This document shows, piece by piece, positions 35,031-53,327 of a DNA stretch of 64,000 bases. The DNA is from Nannobrachium achirus. Its lineage: Eukaryota > Chordata > Actinopteri > Myctophiformes > Myctophidae. The DNA is taken from assembly GCA_963921795.1 (NCBI GenBank), contig OY997639.1, positions 44,612,740-44,676,739 on the forward strand. The letters are read 5' to 3'. The notes beneath the pieces are model-generated. The model saw only the letters and a list, made by a program, of their open reading frames with translations. It made no database searches and was not told where the DNA came from. The translations under genes and the position numbers were made by a program. Each line of letters begins with the position of its first letter. Position 1 is the stretch's first letter.

Positions 35031-35097
35031 AAAAATAGCAGAGGCTTACAACAATTGTTATGTGTTATGTGTTGTGAGCTTGTAGATTGGCTATTTT
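35031..35097. repeat. hairpin-family copy, diverged left arm
   Basis: AAAAATAGCAGAGGCTTACA is paired imperfectly with TTGTGAGCTTGTAGATTGGC-TATTTT. Confidence 0.7.
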
Positions 35098-35607
35098 GTT
35101 GAAGAGATTTGGTGCAGGGGGACAATAAAAAATGTACCCTGGTCAAACAATGCATGCAATGCAATGTTTAACTGGTTAAATAAAAGTGGTTAAAAAGGCC
35201 TCCAGCCACAGTTTGAAAGAATTTGCCACTGATAAATACAGACAATATGATGTGACAAGCAATACAACCTAATGTAATATAATCTAATCAACATTTGTTG
35301 TCCCTCTAATTTGGCAGAAAACAAAGAATATAGAATTATATTTGTTGCAACTTACCAAACAGTTTTAAAATGATCCATTCATTTAAGTAGGGCCTACAAC
35401 TTCTCCTCTCTGTCTATCTTCTTCACCAAGCAGCACCAGACTGCCAGACTGCCAGGCAGTTAAAATTCAAAGGTGGTAGCAAGACACCTGATTGGTCACA
35501 TTTTCACACTTACAAGGAAAGTGATTGGTTAAGACAGAAAAGGAAGTGCCTACAGGGGGTCCTCCAAATCTTTGAGGGATAGAACGTTTTCTCCTTCTTT
35601 ACATTAA

Positions 35608-36126
35608 AGGGACTACACCATGAATTTTCATTTTTCCAATTTTTATGTATTTTCTTGGTGTCCCACCAGCAACTTCTATCTTCACAAAGTCCTATTTCTG
35701 ACCATTGTGTCTTTCTCAGTTTATGGGCAGATCTATGTTAGCATGTCTCAGAACGGTCCTGATTGTGAAATGTCAGATTTGTGATGTCACAAGGCCTGAG
35801 AAGGAGGCAGGAGGAGCTGGGGGAGGGTTGGGGAGGGGTGGGCAGGCCTGAGAAGGAGGCAGGAGGAGCTGGGAGAGGGTTGGGAGGGGTGGGCAGGCCT
35901 GCTGAGCAGGAGGTGGGGAGGAGTGTGGGGCCAAAACTGGCTCAATAGCGCAGTCCTCCCACTCAGGACAAGGTGGTACTGCAGCTGAAAATGCTCTGAA
36001 AGCCAGGCAGAAATGACAGGGGCTCTGTATTCAGGAGTGGTAATTTAGCCTCAAACCTTTTCAAAAACGTTTTTGGGACACAAACAGTGTTATATAAATT
36101 ATTTTTAAATGCATGGTGTAGGACCT
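35608..36126. mobile_element. TTAA-flanked MITE (AGGGACTACACC ends)
   Basis: TTAA at 35604-35607 and 36127-36130 flanks inverted ends AGG(G)ACTACACCATGAATTT and AAATGCATGGTGTAGGACCT. The 519-bp interior is non-coding and carries a 50-57 bp tandem duplication at about 35793-35900. A TTAA target fits piggyBac/Kolobok-type elements. Confidence 0.8.
35793..35900. repeat. short tandem duplication
   Basis: GGCCTGAGAAGGAGGCAGGA-GGAGCTGGG.GAGGGTTGGG occurs twice in tandem inside the MITE at 35608-36126. Confidence 0.85.
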
Positions 36127-36172
36127 TTAACCATTTGAACCCTAGTGTCCATATTCTGATAACTTTAGCCAA

Positions 36173-36244
36173 ACCTAGCAGATCTACAAGCTCACAACGC
36201 CTCGCAGCGCGATGCGTTGTGAGCTTGTTGATCGGCTATTTTCA
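36173..36244. repeat. hairpin-family copy
   Basis: CCTAGCAGATCTACAAGCTC pairs with GAGCTTGTTGATCGGCTATT around ACAACGCCTCGCAGCGCGAT. Short loop. Confidence 0.9.
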
Positions 36245-36245
36245 G

Positions 36246-36915
36246 CAAAGAGGTTTGTTGTAGAGGGGAAAAAGAACGGACTAAGTACAGAGTATAAGGT
36301 AAAATGTATTAAGTATTGACGGCTCAAGTGGTTAAATAACGCAACAGGGACGCTTCGAAGGCATTTATAGGCGCGAAGAACGTTGAAGACCCCTGACTTC
36401 AACTAAATGAGGTTCCAGTCAATTTGCATGCCATTCCTGTACTACAATACTGTACAATACTATACTGTATCTCTTATGATGTTCAAAAATAAAGACGTAT
36501 TGTATCATGCAACTGTTTCTAATTAGTCATCATTGAATGTCATTATAGTACATGAGATTGCAAGTTTCTACTTCTTACAACAGTGTAATTAATTGAAAAT
36601 GTGAGATAAGGCAAATACTTGGGATATACAAGGCAAACTAAAATGTGTCTTTTTGGGAGGGGGGCTGTTTGCCCTCCTCCCCTTTCTTTAAACAAATAGT
36701 CAATGTGTAGGTCAAAGGAATGAACCAGACCCCCTGGTGTGCCTTTGTCTAGCTGGGGGCAGTATATCACCTATTATCACTGAATACAGAGGAATATGCC
36801 AGAATATCTCTCAAAAAGTATATATCCAATAATGTGGGTATATCCCAGTATACCTGTAAAAAAACGGTCATATACTCTACCAGTATATGTCAGATAATCT
36901 CTCTTTTCACCCAGT
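36246..36915. other. no gene; unclassified insertion sequence in the LINE
   Basis: Lies between the RT break at 33345 and the resumption of LINE coding at 36916. Nothing recognised. Confidence 0.4.
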
Positions 36916-37234
36916 GTTGCCACCAAGAACTTACAACTTGCTTTTAATGCTCTCCAGGTTGCCCTGATTGAGCTTAGGCTGCTTTTAAATGCAAGCAAAA
37001 CCAAGTTCATGGTATTCACTAGGGCTGAAGCTACCACCAGGGACGATTTAGCCATTATTTCCTCGAGTGGCTCTTCTATCGAGAGGGTCTCAGAGTATAA
37101 ATACCTGGGGATCTGGCTCCATGAGAAATTATCGTTTAAATTTCATATTGAAAATCTTAATACTAAACTGAGACAAAAGATAGGGTTTCTTTAAAGCATT
37201 AGTGTGGTACGATGCGTCCAAAAAACAGCTCCTA
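36916..37234 (+). mobile_element. LINE (L2/CR1/Rex-like), middle fragment
   Basis: NLQLAFNALQVALIELRLLL-NASKTKFMVFTRAEATT and VSEYKYLGIWLHEKLSF are the standard RT/thumb motifs after the catalytic box (NxxKTxxMxF; YLGIxLDxxLSF). The RT segment containing the FADD box is missing between 33345 and 36916. The frame stops near 37192. Confidence 0.85.
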
Positions 37235-37402
37235 TAGGATTTTTGTGCTAATCTTTTTTTGCAGATCCTGGTTCTATAGAGTCCAAACTACGATAAAATG
37301 ATGGGTGTCAACCCATCATTTCCGGACCCCCACCGGACCCCCACCCCCTTTCTGGGGGTCATCTAGTTTGGGACCTCCCAGAACAGTACGCCAGTCAGTT
37401 AA

Positions 37403-37866
37403 CTCTCCTACTGCCAGATTATTTATTTATTTATTGGGTCTGGCGCCATCAAAAAGCGGCTTACCTTTGCGACGTTATAGTAGATAGACAGACAGACATT
37501 TATTTATTTATTTTTATTTTTTTTGGTTGTGCAATAGTGCACTTTGGTCTGCCAGGCAGCAGAGGGCGGCGTCATGCGAGAATGAATGTGAATTGTCCTG
37601 CTATGTGTTGCCGTACATTCAGAGCAGTCACTGGCTACAGAGCCTCCGGGCCAGAGGAAATCAACAAGGAAGTGAATTGTTCTCCGTTGATCTAACGCAT
37701 AATGGATTTTTTACACCATCACAGCGGAAAATGTGTTTACAGTAAACGGCCGCGCGACGCCTCATCAGCTTACAGTCATCAGACGAACGAACCGAACGAG
37801 CGCCGTATTGGCATCGACGTTCTGTAAAAAATGGGGCGAGCGTTATCGTTCGAAGCGTGGGGAGAG
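37403..37866. mobile_element. TTAA-flanked insertion in the left arm
   Basis: TTAA at 37399-37402 and 37867-37870 flanks CTCTCC ... GGAGAG. The arm sequence resumes at TTAATGTCCAATTTTC as in the other arm copies, so the insertion is precise. 464 bp, non-coding, with (ATTT)n runs. Confidence 0.75.
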
Positions 37867-38662
37867 TTAATGTCCAATTTTCTTAATATTAGGGTTGTTT
37901 TGTAGGTTTTAAAACATTCTGAGTTCATTTATTGCACTTTTGAAGCAGCAGAATAAGCTTTCTTTGGTTGGGGTCTTTCCTCACCTGGGACCCCCCAGAT
38001 GGACCTCAGTACTCGCTCTGCTCCTGCTCCAGAACAATGTCATATTAGATCATAATTGAAGCATAAAAGTTTTTTTCTGAAAACAAAAATAAGTAGTAAC
38101 AAATACCAGGGGTCTTCCACAGGGGGTTCGGGACCCCTGGGGGTCCTCAGAGTTACTACCTAGTGTGATACAAAGTGTACTTCTAAGGATTTCTTTGCTA
38201 AAATGTATTTTTTACTGCTTTGGCTTTTATAGGGACCAAACTGTCAGAAAATGATCAGATTTTCCTGACCCCTGCCCCCTTTCTGGGGGGTCATCTATTT
38301 TAGGACCTCGCAGAACAGATGCCAGACAGTTAAAGTCCAATTTTCATAATATTAGAGTTGTTTTGACGGTTTTAAAACAATCTAAGTTCATATATTGCAC
38401 TTTTGAAGCAGCCAGAATAACCTTTATGACTTTTGGTGGGGGTCTTTTCTCACCTGGGACCCCCGAAATGACCACTGAGCCTATCTCAGTACAGTCCTTG
38501 CTCTGCTCCTGCTCCAGAACAGTGTCAAATTAGATCATAATTGAAGCATAAAAGCTTTTGTACTCCTACCTGGGCAATGTACCTGACAACAAAAATGAGT
38601 AGCTAATACCAGGGGTCTTCCACAGGGTTCGGGACCCCCAGGTGTCCTCAGAGTTACTACTA

Positions 38663-38940
38663 TATGGAGATCTCTGTAGGACCCGTTTTGACCGTCTGTT
38701 TGCCTGTGTCCATTTATGCCCCATTTATGCCCATATGGAGTTATCTGTCTGTCAGCGTTCATTTTATGCCCATATATGGAGATCTCTGTAGGACCTGTAT
38801 TGACCATCTGTTTGCCTGTGTCCATATATGGAGATATCTGTATCTGTCAGTCTGCATCCATTTTATGCCCATATATGGAGATCTCTGTATCTGTTTGTCT
38901 GTGTCCCTTTATGCCCATTATGGAGATCTCTGTATGTCAA
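38663..38940. repeat. degenerate tandem repeat in the element centre
   Basis: TTTATGCCCATATATGGAGA-TCTCTGTA recurs about five times with spacing of roughly 50-110 bp. Confidence 0.8.
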
Positions 38941-39407
38941 CAATCAGACTCACAGAGACTTCTCGCACAATGCCCGTTGTTCAGGGCGTACGTGATGTCA
39001 GAGCCCTTTATGATGTGATGTCACAATGAGTCGGCGCTTGCGCCGATTTCCTCCGGAACAGCCTGATGTCAACAATCAGCTCTGCATAAGGACATTCCGA
39101 ATGTTTCGCGCCGTTTCGGGAAAACCGCTCATCGGGTCGGGTCGAGGTCGGGCACTGCACTCCGTGCCAAATCTGAAGCCGTATCTTGAGATACGCGGAT
39201 TACATACAGACACGCAGACAGAGATTTGTCGCATTTATAGATAGATTTGAAAGTCCTATGATGTCTATGACAACTCCATATACAGTATGGTCATAAAAGG
39301 GATTCTGCCATCACAGTGAAGCCAGAGTGTGATGTCAGAGCGGGGCACGCAGAACAACATGTCCATTTACCACACACACACACACACACACACAACATGT
39401 CCATTTA

Positions 39408-39491
<84 letters not shown>

Positions 39492-39846
39492 CTTCATACA
39501 TCTTTGTATAGACTCCTGCCCTATGAGCCTCAGGGCTGGGCAAGGCTTACTTATTTCCATCAACATTGGAGTCATTGGAACACTTTGGTCCAACAACCCC
39601 GCATCTGTGATAATGCAGGGTAATGGGATGGGATTTCAGTCAAAGAACTTGGAGCTGCACTGCTACCACATATCCTCCATGCCAACTACGTCACAATGCA
39701 GTATAAATGATACCTGACAAATTGCCCTGAGCTTCCACCAGTTGAAGAAAATGGATCGAATTCAGAGAGTGGAGGGTATTTTCCAGTCAGATGTCTTGGC
39801 TGACTGGGAGGTTGGGGTGACCAGAGATTTGGCTGGCCCCCTGTAG
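38941..39846. other. centre of the inverted-arm element, no gene
   Basis: Includes (CA)n at 39371-39392 and 39411-39490, each preceded by AACATGTCCATTTACCACAC, a local duplication. No coding feature recognised. Confidence 0.5.
39411..39490. repeat. (CA)n microsatellite
   Basis: About 40 CA units. Confidence 0.95.
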
Positions 39847-41115
39847 TAACTCTGAGGACACCTTGGGGTCCCAGACCCCCTATGGAAGACCCCTGGTATT
39901 AGCTACTCATTTTTGTTGTCAGAGCCCAGCTACAAAAAAAGCTTTTATGCTTCAATTATGATCTAATTTGACACTGTTCTGGAGCAGGAGCAGAGCAAGG
40001 ACTGTAATGATTCCAGGGATCCCAGGTGAGGAAAGACCCCCACCAAAAGTCAGAAAGGTTATTCTGGCTGCTTCAAACGTGCAATATATGGACTTTTAAA
40101 ACCTTCAAAACAACTCTAATATTATGAAAATTGGACATTAACTGGCTGGCATACTGTTCTGCAAGGTCCTAAAATAGATGACCCCCCAGAAAAGGGGCAG
40201 GGGTCAGGAAAATCTGACACCCATCATTTTCTGACAGTTTGGTCCCTATAAAAGCCAAAGCAGTAAAACAAATTAAGTTCAGCTAAAGAAAATCATTAGA
40301 AGTACACTATTTAGTAACTCTGAGGACCCCCTAGGGGTCCCGAAGCTCCTGTGGAAGACCCCTGGTATTTGCTACTACTCATTTTTGTTTTCAGAGCCCA
40401 GCTACAAAAACATGTATTCAATTATGATCTAATATGACATTTTTCTGGAGCAGGAGCAGAGCGATTACTGAGATAGGCACAGGGGACCGTCTGGGGGTCC
40501 CAGGTGAGGAAAGACCCCAACCAAAAGGCAGAAAGCTTATTCTGGCTGCTTCAAAAGTGTAATAAATGAACTCAGAATGTTTTAAAACCTACAAAACAAC
40601 CCTAATATTAACTCATATGCTGCTATGGCCGAAAAATAAAAATAATTGACCCCAAAAAATGTAGTAGGCATGATAGCAATCGCGAAATTGCATGTTTAAC
40701 CCCCATAGCAACCCCATCTTTCAAACATGGCAGCCATCTTTGTTTACATTTTAGGAAAACATAATGGCTGTTATCTCATGAATGCCTGAACGGATTTCCA
40801 TTCGGATTTTTTTGTTTGAAAGCTGTGGGCAATGTGGACACACGTGGTGCATGATCTAGGCATGGGTGTGCATGATCCGTGCACTATGAATTACATGGAA
40901 GTCTATGGAGACGAATGGCATATGAGAGTACGAAGGTATTGTTAAATGGCAGCAGTAGAAAATTGGACATTAACTGGCTGGCGTACTGTTCTGGGAGGTC
41001 CCAAACTAGATGACCCCCAGAAAGGGGGTGGGGGTCCGGAAAAGTTGACAACCATTATTTTCTCATTGTTTGGACCAGGATCTGCAAAAAAATCTATTTT
41101 AGCACAAAAATCCTA

Positions 41116-41818
41116 CGGAATTACACATCGTACAACACTTCCTGCATCCTGTAAAAAGACTATTATTGAAGCTACTTTTCTCTCTGTTTTAGATTATGGA
41201 GACATTATATATAGGATTGCTTCTCCTTCAATTTTAAAGCGCCTTGACACTGTGTACCACTCAGCACTAAGATGGATCACTGGTGACAGCTATGGAACCC
41301 ACCATTGTACACTATATGGGAACTCAGGTTTATCCTCCTTATCTGAGAGCCGTGATAAACACTGGTATCTTTTTATTTTTAAAGCTCTCTCAGGATTGCT
41401 CCCCCCTTATATTTGTTCAATGCTGAATCTGGACCCTAGTCCCTATCAGACGCGCTCAAGCGACATTTTGACGCTCGAGGTTCCATTTGCTCATACAGAG
41501 CTTGGCAAGGCAGCAGTGCTCCACTTGCATGGAACAAGCTCCAAAAATCATTAAAAATAAAATATCTGCCGGCCTTAGGCCAATTTAGGATGATGATTTC
41601 TAACACCTTTGTTCTAAACTGTATATGTTTTAATTAATTTAGCTTTTAGTTTCTTGAACTTTCTACAGTTTTCAAGTATTCTCTTTTTGATTATTTCAAA
41701 TTATGTCTGTAAATGTATATATGTAGCCTATATATGTTGTTGTTCATTGTTGTATCTCGGTTGCGTTGTAAATGAGTGCTTGCTCTCAATTGTATTTCCG
41801 AGTTTAAATAAAGGTAAC
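41116..41818 (+). mobile_element. LINE (L2/CR1/Rex-like), 3' fragment with tail
   Basis: TIIEATFLSVLDYGDIIYRI, LDTVYHSALRWITGDSYGTH and LFIFKALSGLLPPYICSMLN are the conserved C-terminal part of teleost L2/CR1/Rex-like LINEs; the ORF ends at 41552-41554. The 3' UTR ends GTTGTAAATGAGTGCTTGCT-CTCAATTG..TTTAAATAAAGGTAAC, the tail typical of these LINEs in fish. Confidence 0.9.
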
Positions 41819-42114
41819 AAACAATACGCAGGCTGCGCAAGGCCCAGCCAACCGAAGAGGCCCCCACCCCTCTGCAGGAAAGAACGTACCGACACAGTGT
41901 GTTACATTGTGGTGAGTTGTGAGCTTGTAGATCGGCTAATTCTTTATTTGTTGTACAAGGAATAGAATAGATTAGAGTTTTGTTTATTGGCATCAATATA
42001 AGGACCAAAGGATGTAGTGTTTACTTTAAATGGTTAAAGTGTAGACAGATTACATTTATTTGATAGTAGAAAGAAAGGTTTGTCAGATGACTTCAGTGCT
42101 CTCTTGGCTTTACA
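41819..42114. other. intergenic, half hairpin copy
   Basis: GTTGTGAGCTTGTAGATCGGCTA at 41916-41938 is a single right arm of the hairpin family. Confidence 0.5.
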
Positions 42115-42950
42115 ATGAACCATTCTACCTTATTCAGAATTTTTCTTCTTTGCGTCCTTGAATTGCAGCCTGTCAACAAGAGTGTGACAGTGGTTAACTT
42201 TTATAACCCTTGTAAGCCTTTGATAATGACAGACCTTGATGAAGTAATGGAGAAGATAAGGTGCCCAGTATTATGGGCAGGTGACTTCAATGCACATAAC
42301 CCTTAATGCACATAACCCTTTGTGGGGAAGTCGTCAAAGAGATGGCAATGGGGGTGTAATAGAGGATTGGATGGATAAGCATGGGCTGGTTGTTATAAAT
42401 GACGGGATACGAATGAACAAGATACGATATAGCAAGGAACACGTATAGTCAATTGGACCTAACGATAGCCTCCCCCAGCTTAGCTTGAGTAGGGGAGTGG
42501 GCAGTAAAGGAAAATAACTTGGGAAGTGATCACTACCCAATACTGAGTAGGTTTGGGAGAGAGTTGAGAAGGGAAGAGGGAGAGACGGTTCCAAGATATA
42601 ATTTTAGTCAGGCAAAGTGGGAGGAGTTCCAGGAGAAGGCAAATATATTAGAAGAGGTAGACAGTGACGGATCAGTGGATCAGTGGAACAGCTTGTTGTG
42701 TCCATGAGGCAGCCAGTAGTACCATCCCTTTGAAAAAAGAGCCCAAAGGCCCGAAGGAGGGTGCCTTGGTGGAACAAAAAGTGTGACCAAGCTATAAGAA
42801 ACAGAACCAAGGCATTTAAGAAACTAAATAAGTTTCCTGTGATGGAAAACGTAGTTGAATACAAACGGTTATGGGCAGTGGCAAGGAAAGTAATACCGTT
42901 AAAAGGGGAAAAGAGGGCAGTTAGGCTGATAATGATAGTCCAATGAATGT
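42115..42950 (+). mobile_element. LINE fragment, endonuclease domain (I/Nimb-like)
   Basis: VTVVNFYNPCKPL and CPVLWAGDFNAHNP (the APE endonuclease GDFNAHN motif), then in another frame MGSDHYPILSRFGRELRREE (the SDHxPI motif), then VPWWNKKCDQAIRNRTKAFK. These are the endonuclease and following linker of I-superfamily LINEs. Several frameshifts, a short local duplication (TGCACATAACCCTT) near 42290-42322, and no RT domain. Confidence 0.85.
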
Positions 42951-43740
42951 ATTGTTCTCCAGGAAAGAGTTAAGAGATGCCATTGGTGAAATATTTGAAA
43001 ACATATTTTTGTGGAAGGATTTCTTAGGTGGCGTTGAGAGGGTCTCATTAGAGTCAGACATCGCATATCATCTCTCATGAGTCATGACCGGACGTCAACC
43101 AGTGTTTGGCAGAAAGGTTTGTAGGTCGGACAATATGGTAGGCTACTAGTACTACCCACTACGGACAATATGGTAGGCTACTAGTACTACCCACTATTCT
43201 AGTTCAGATGAAAAAATTAAATCAACTCTTATTGTAAATCCCAAATGATGATGAACGCAGAAGGACTCGTCTCAACCCCGGTCGCGGAAAATAAATAAAT
43301 AAATCGCCCAGTCAAACAGCATAGCCAGTTTGATTGGGCGAGCAGTCTAGTCCACCAGAAAGGAGGGGCCACGGATCAACTAAGGGGGAAAAACTTGCTC
43401 AGAGCGTTCAATTTCCTTATCTTTGCTGCGCAAGTGCGACATCCAATGTGCTGTGAGCCTATAATTTTCGCGCATCATGATTATGTTGCTTCAGGACAGT
43501 CTTGGAACCTGGTGATTGCCTGTAAACTGATAAATAATTGAAGCGGAAATGACTTTTTTCATAGCAATACATTTGCCAACTTGTGATGGACATTTTCATC
43601 AACATTTTATTTCGTCACAGACACTGTGTGAAAGTCTGCCCTTCGCCCCACTCTCCACTGCCAGGTGGTCTGCATTCAGCATGATGAGGTCACTCTGACA
43701 CTGCCAGGTTTAACTAATGTGGACAAATGACCAAGGGAGG
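42951..43740. other. intergenic, short duplication
   Basis: CAATATGGTAGGCTACTAGT-ACTACCCACTA occurs twice in tandem at about 43131-43198. Nothing else supported. Confidence 0.5.
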
Positions 43741-43741
43741 C

Positions 43742-43748
43742 TATATAA
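43742..43748 (+). promoter_or_regulatory. TATA-like box, candidate promoter for proteasome-like gene A
   Basis: GGCTATATAAGCC, followed by a pyrimidine-rich stretch and an ATG at 43804. It is the only TATA-like site I noticed in the kb upstream of the first beta-like exon. Speculative. Confidence 0.25.
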
Positions 43749-43803
43749 GCCACTGGCAGAGGTTTTTCTTTCTTTTCCACCGAGACTGGGCACACAACCG
43801 GTA

Positions 43804-43849
43804 ATGCAGCGAGTCCTCTTCCTTTCGTGTGCGTGTGTGACGATGTACT
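43804..43849 (+). other. possible short first exon upstream of gene A
   Basis: ATG CAG CGA GTC begins a reading MQRVLFLSCACVTMY followed by a consensus donor GTAAGT. The end phase (1) does not fit the first proteasome-like exon (phase 0), so another exon would be needed. It may be unrelated. Confidence 0.15.
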
Positions 43850-44312
43850 GTAAGTGAACATTTGTTTGAGCATGTAGATCAGCTATTTTCTGTTTGTATG
43901 TTTTCAAGAGGCATTGTGTCTGATGTTTTGTTTGTTTTTTTGTTGTTGTTTCAGACCACACATACATTCACGGCTGCATTCTTTTTGTTAATTAAAGACT
44001 CTAATGAAGATTTCTGACTGGAATCTTATTCTTTAGTGTACCAACCTGACCGGTGTCGGGTTGGTAGACCTACCGAAGTTTTACCTCTTTTCAGACATGA
44101 TACAATATAAGTGATCAATAATGTGACATAGTCTTTATGCCAACGACATCGTGCTACAGTTTACGTGCTACAGTTTACAGTTTACAATGCCACAAAGGAA
44201 TATGTTATTTAAAATAAAAAATAAAAAATTAACAATTTACTTAATCTATAATGGGATGCCAGGGTTAAAAGAGGTTACCTATTCTGAGGAGAAAACCTTC
44301 CACCCTCTTCAG

Positions 44313-44408
44313 GGCGCCAATCTCATCGCCTCGGACAGGAGGATCACCAATAGGGAGACTGGAGGTTATACAGATGACGACATAAAACAGTCACACATGG
44401 AGAACTAG
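44313..44408 (+). pseudogene. proteasome-beta-like exon X1 (degenerate)
   Basis: After the acceptor CCCTCTTCAG it reads GANLIASDRRITNRETGGYT-DDDIKQSHMEN then TAG. It is a relative of exon Y1, but at the place of Y1's donor it has a stop and no GT. Probably a dead exon copy. Confidence 0.55.
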
Positions 44409-44799
44409 TCCACACAGTTCCACTGAAGTGGATATTTTGGTAAATCTTCAATTATTTATTGGTTTACAAAAAGATCTGTTTTAGTGACCAAAATCTCTGT
44501 CTTTGTGTGGCTGCATGCCCCAAACACTCAAAAAAAGTGAGTTTAGAAAAAGATCCATATTCGTATAGCCGGGGCATTAATCTATGTATAAATATTAGGT
44601 CTGTTTTAGTTCCCCCTACCCTTTCTTTCTTTTTTTCTTTTTTCTTTTCTTTTTTAGAAGCAACGATGTGATGGGAACTACACGAAAATGAATTTCACCC
44701 ACTTTTCTTTTTGTTTTTATTATGTTTTCTACTTCTATAAACCTGTGATGTGACCATGAAGCTGATTCTAATCAACATCTTTGTCCTTTCCCTCTTCAG

Positions 44800-51788
<6,989 letters not shown>

Positions 51789-51908
51789 TCTTTAGTTAAA
51801 CAGGATAATTTCATGATACATAAATCTCCACGATAGGATTATTGGTGTTTCATTTTTCATTTTTTTTATCAAGATAAACGATAATAACAATTATCATCCC
51901 ATCCCTAG

Positions 51909-52070
51909 GAACGGATGATATTTGATGTGAAATGGGCCAACTTTGGAGGAGAAAACAGGCCTATCATCATCCAAAAATCGAAGAGTGATTGTGAAGCTGC
52001 TGAGGAGCCTGACCAGAGTTGGACCTGTCCATTCCTGGCAATCATGAATATTCTCCTGCTCACAGGCAAG
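51909..52070 (+). other. possible exon between genes A and B (MIFDVKWANF)
   Basis: Acceptor ATCCCTAG, donor GTATAT. 54 open codons with Met at codon 3: MIFDVKWANFGGENRPIIIQ, ending MNILLLTGK. Phase 0 out fits the following candidate (52649). No family recognised. Confidence 0.3.
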
Positions 52071-52095
52071 GTATATCAATAAAACATGCTCTTAA

Positions 52096-52429
52096 AGGAC
52101 AACTTAGTTTTTTGCGTACGCATGGGGGCATGCGTACAGTGGCTAAATCTGTCTTTTTAGACACAATAAGCCAGCAGTTTCTTTATTGCTATTTACAGTA
52201 ACACTTATAGCCCCCAGTCACATCCAACCATGAAAGGTTGCGTTGTATCTCGGGAATGGGCTTATTCTGTGTAAAATTACATATTTTGCCACTTGTACGC
52301 ATGCCCCCAACCACTGAAATAAGAATCTCTAAAACAAAAGTAAATGAAATAATTTTAACACTCATCTTTTATATTCTGTAATTACAATCTAAAATATGAA
52401 CCCTTGTTGTAAAAAACTAAAGTTGTCCT
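52096..52429. mobile_element. TTAA-flanked MITE (AGGACAACTT ends)
   Basis: TTAA at 52092-52095 and 52430-52433 flanks AGGACAACTTAGTTTTTT and its inverse AAAAAACTAAAGTTGTCCT. 334 bp, non-coding. Same target as the elements at 35608-36126 and 37403-37866. Confidence 0.85.
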
Positions 52430-52648
52430 TTAAAATGAGCAGAAATCAGTTTAAGAGACTGTTTAAGAGACACCAGCTCTGTCTTCTGTCAACTTAATTA
52501 TTGCATGAAAATCAGGTAGCACTGTAGGACATAACATAGCCTATACTGTCTGAAGACTAGGCTATCTCCATCCCAGTATCTATCTATCTGCACAGCACGT
52601 TGATAGCTGTTTTAGTTGAATCAGTGCCATTGTGTTTTTCTGTCGCAG

Positions 52649-52703
52649 GTCAAGATAGGACAGAAGAGGACTGTCTCAGCTACATACCTGTTGGATAGAC
52701 TTC
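52649..52703 (+). pseudogene. possible N-terminal exon of proteasome-like gene B
   Basis: Acceptor TTCTGTCGCAG, donor GTGAGT. It reads VKIGQKRTVSATYLLDRL. TVSATY could correspond to the first strand (TTTVGIT) of a beta subunit, in which case Thr1 would be Lys. Its end phase (1) does not fit the next exon (phase 0). Confidence 0.3.
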
Positions 52704-53187
52704 GTGAGTACAATAGTGAAGCCTGCGGTTGGAGATGATTGTTTTCACTGTGTGTGTGTGTGTTAATTAATTAATTCGAGTAATTAATTCACTTAATTTG
52801 TAATATTCTTATTTTTGCCCTATAAAAAACACATGAATGTGCCCACGATGACGGAAAACACAACTAAATGAATTCCCTTATTTTAGACTAAATCTTATTT
52901 TTGCCCTCAACATAAAAGGAGAGGTTGACTCTTGTCTCCTTATCATGCACAGTATGCACCTGCTCCTATGCTCACACACCTTTATATTTTATCCCAGGTA
53001 CTACAGTACGTCTAAATATGTCGATAAGTCTGTTTTTGTTTTTCATCTGCTTTCCCCATTGCCCCCCCTCCTGTTCTTCCGCTCCTCCCCCTTTTCCCTC
53101 CCTAAATAACTATGATGGGAACTATTTCACCCTTTGATTTGACAATAAAGCTGATTCTGATTCTAATCATTACCTTTCCCTCTGCAG

Positions 53188-53327
53188 GGCGGGGTCCTTC
53201 TAGCTGTGAACAACGAGGTCTTCGTGGGCTCTCCTGAGGCGGCTCGCCCCTACATGTATGACCCATTGAGACATGGGGAATATATATTGGACAAGCCTGA
53301 TATATACCAAGTGAACAAAGATATGAT
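53188..53327 (+). pseudogene. gene B exon equivalent to Y1
   Basis: Acceptor TTCCCTCTGCAG, donor GTGAGT. GGVLLAVNNEVFVGSPEAAR starts like GGVVLAADxR of beta subunits. An insertion of about 15 residues precedes KPDIYQVN. The preceding 60 bp matches the intron end before Y1/Y2. Confidence 0.6.

Larger units (their letters stand above)
37235..41115. mobile_element. 3.9-kb element with long inverted arms inside the LINE
   Basis: TAGGATTTTTGTGCTA at the left end is the complement of TAGCACAAAAATCCTA at the right. The arms (about 37235-38660 and 39847-41115) are inverted copies sharing blocks such as CAGATCCTGG, GACCCCCACCCCC, TTTTGAAGCAGC, GAGCAGGAGCAGAG and CCAGGGGTCTTCCACAG. Each arm contains the module twice in tandem. 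The centre (38663-39846) differs. No transposase was seen. It separates two parts of one LINE reading frame, so it inserted after the LINE. Additional inserts sit in the left arm (37403-37866) and the right arm (about 40611-40940). Confidence 0.75.

Noticed and set aside
42519-42946. Host gene encoding GSDHYPILSRFGRELRREE
   Set aside because: SDHYPI and the preceding GDFNAHN are the LINE endonuclease motifs; the piece is a broken LINE, not a host gene.
44139-44170. SLYANDIVLQF, resembling a LINE RT catalytic box
   Set aside because: Only about ten residues match, and no flanking RT motifs are present in any frame. It could be a tiny relic but is not supported.
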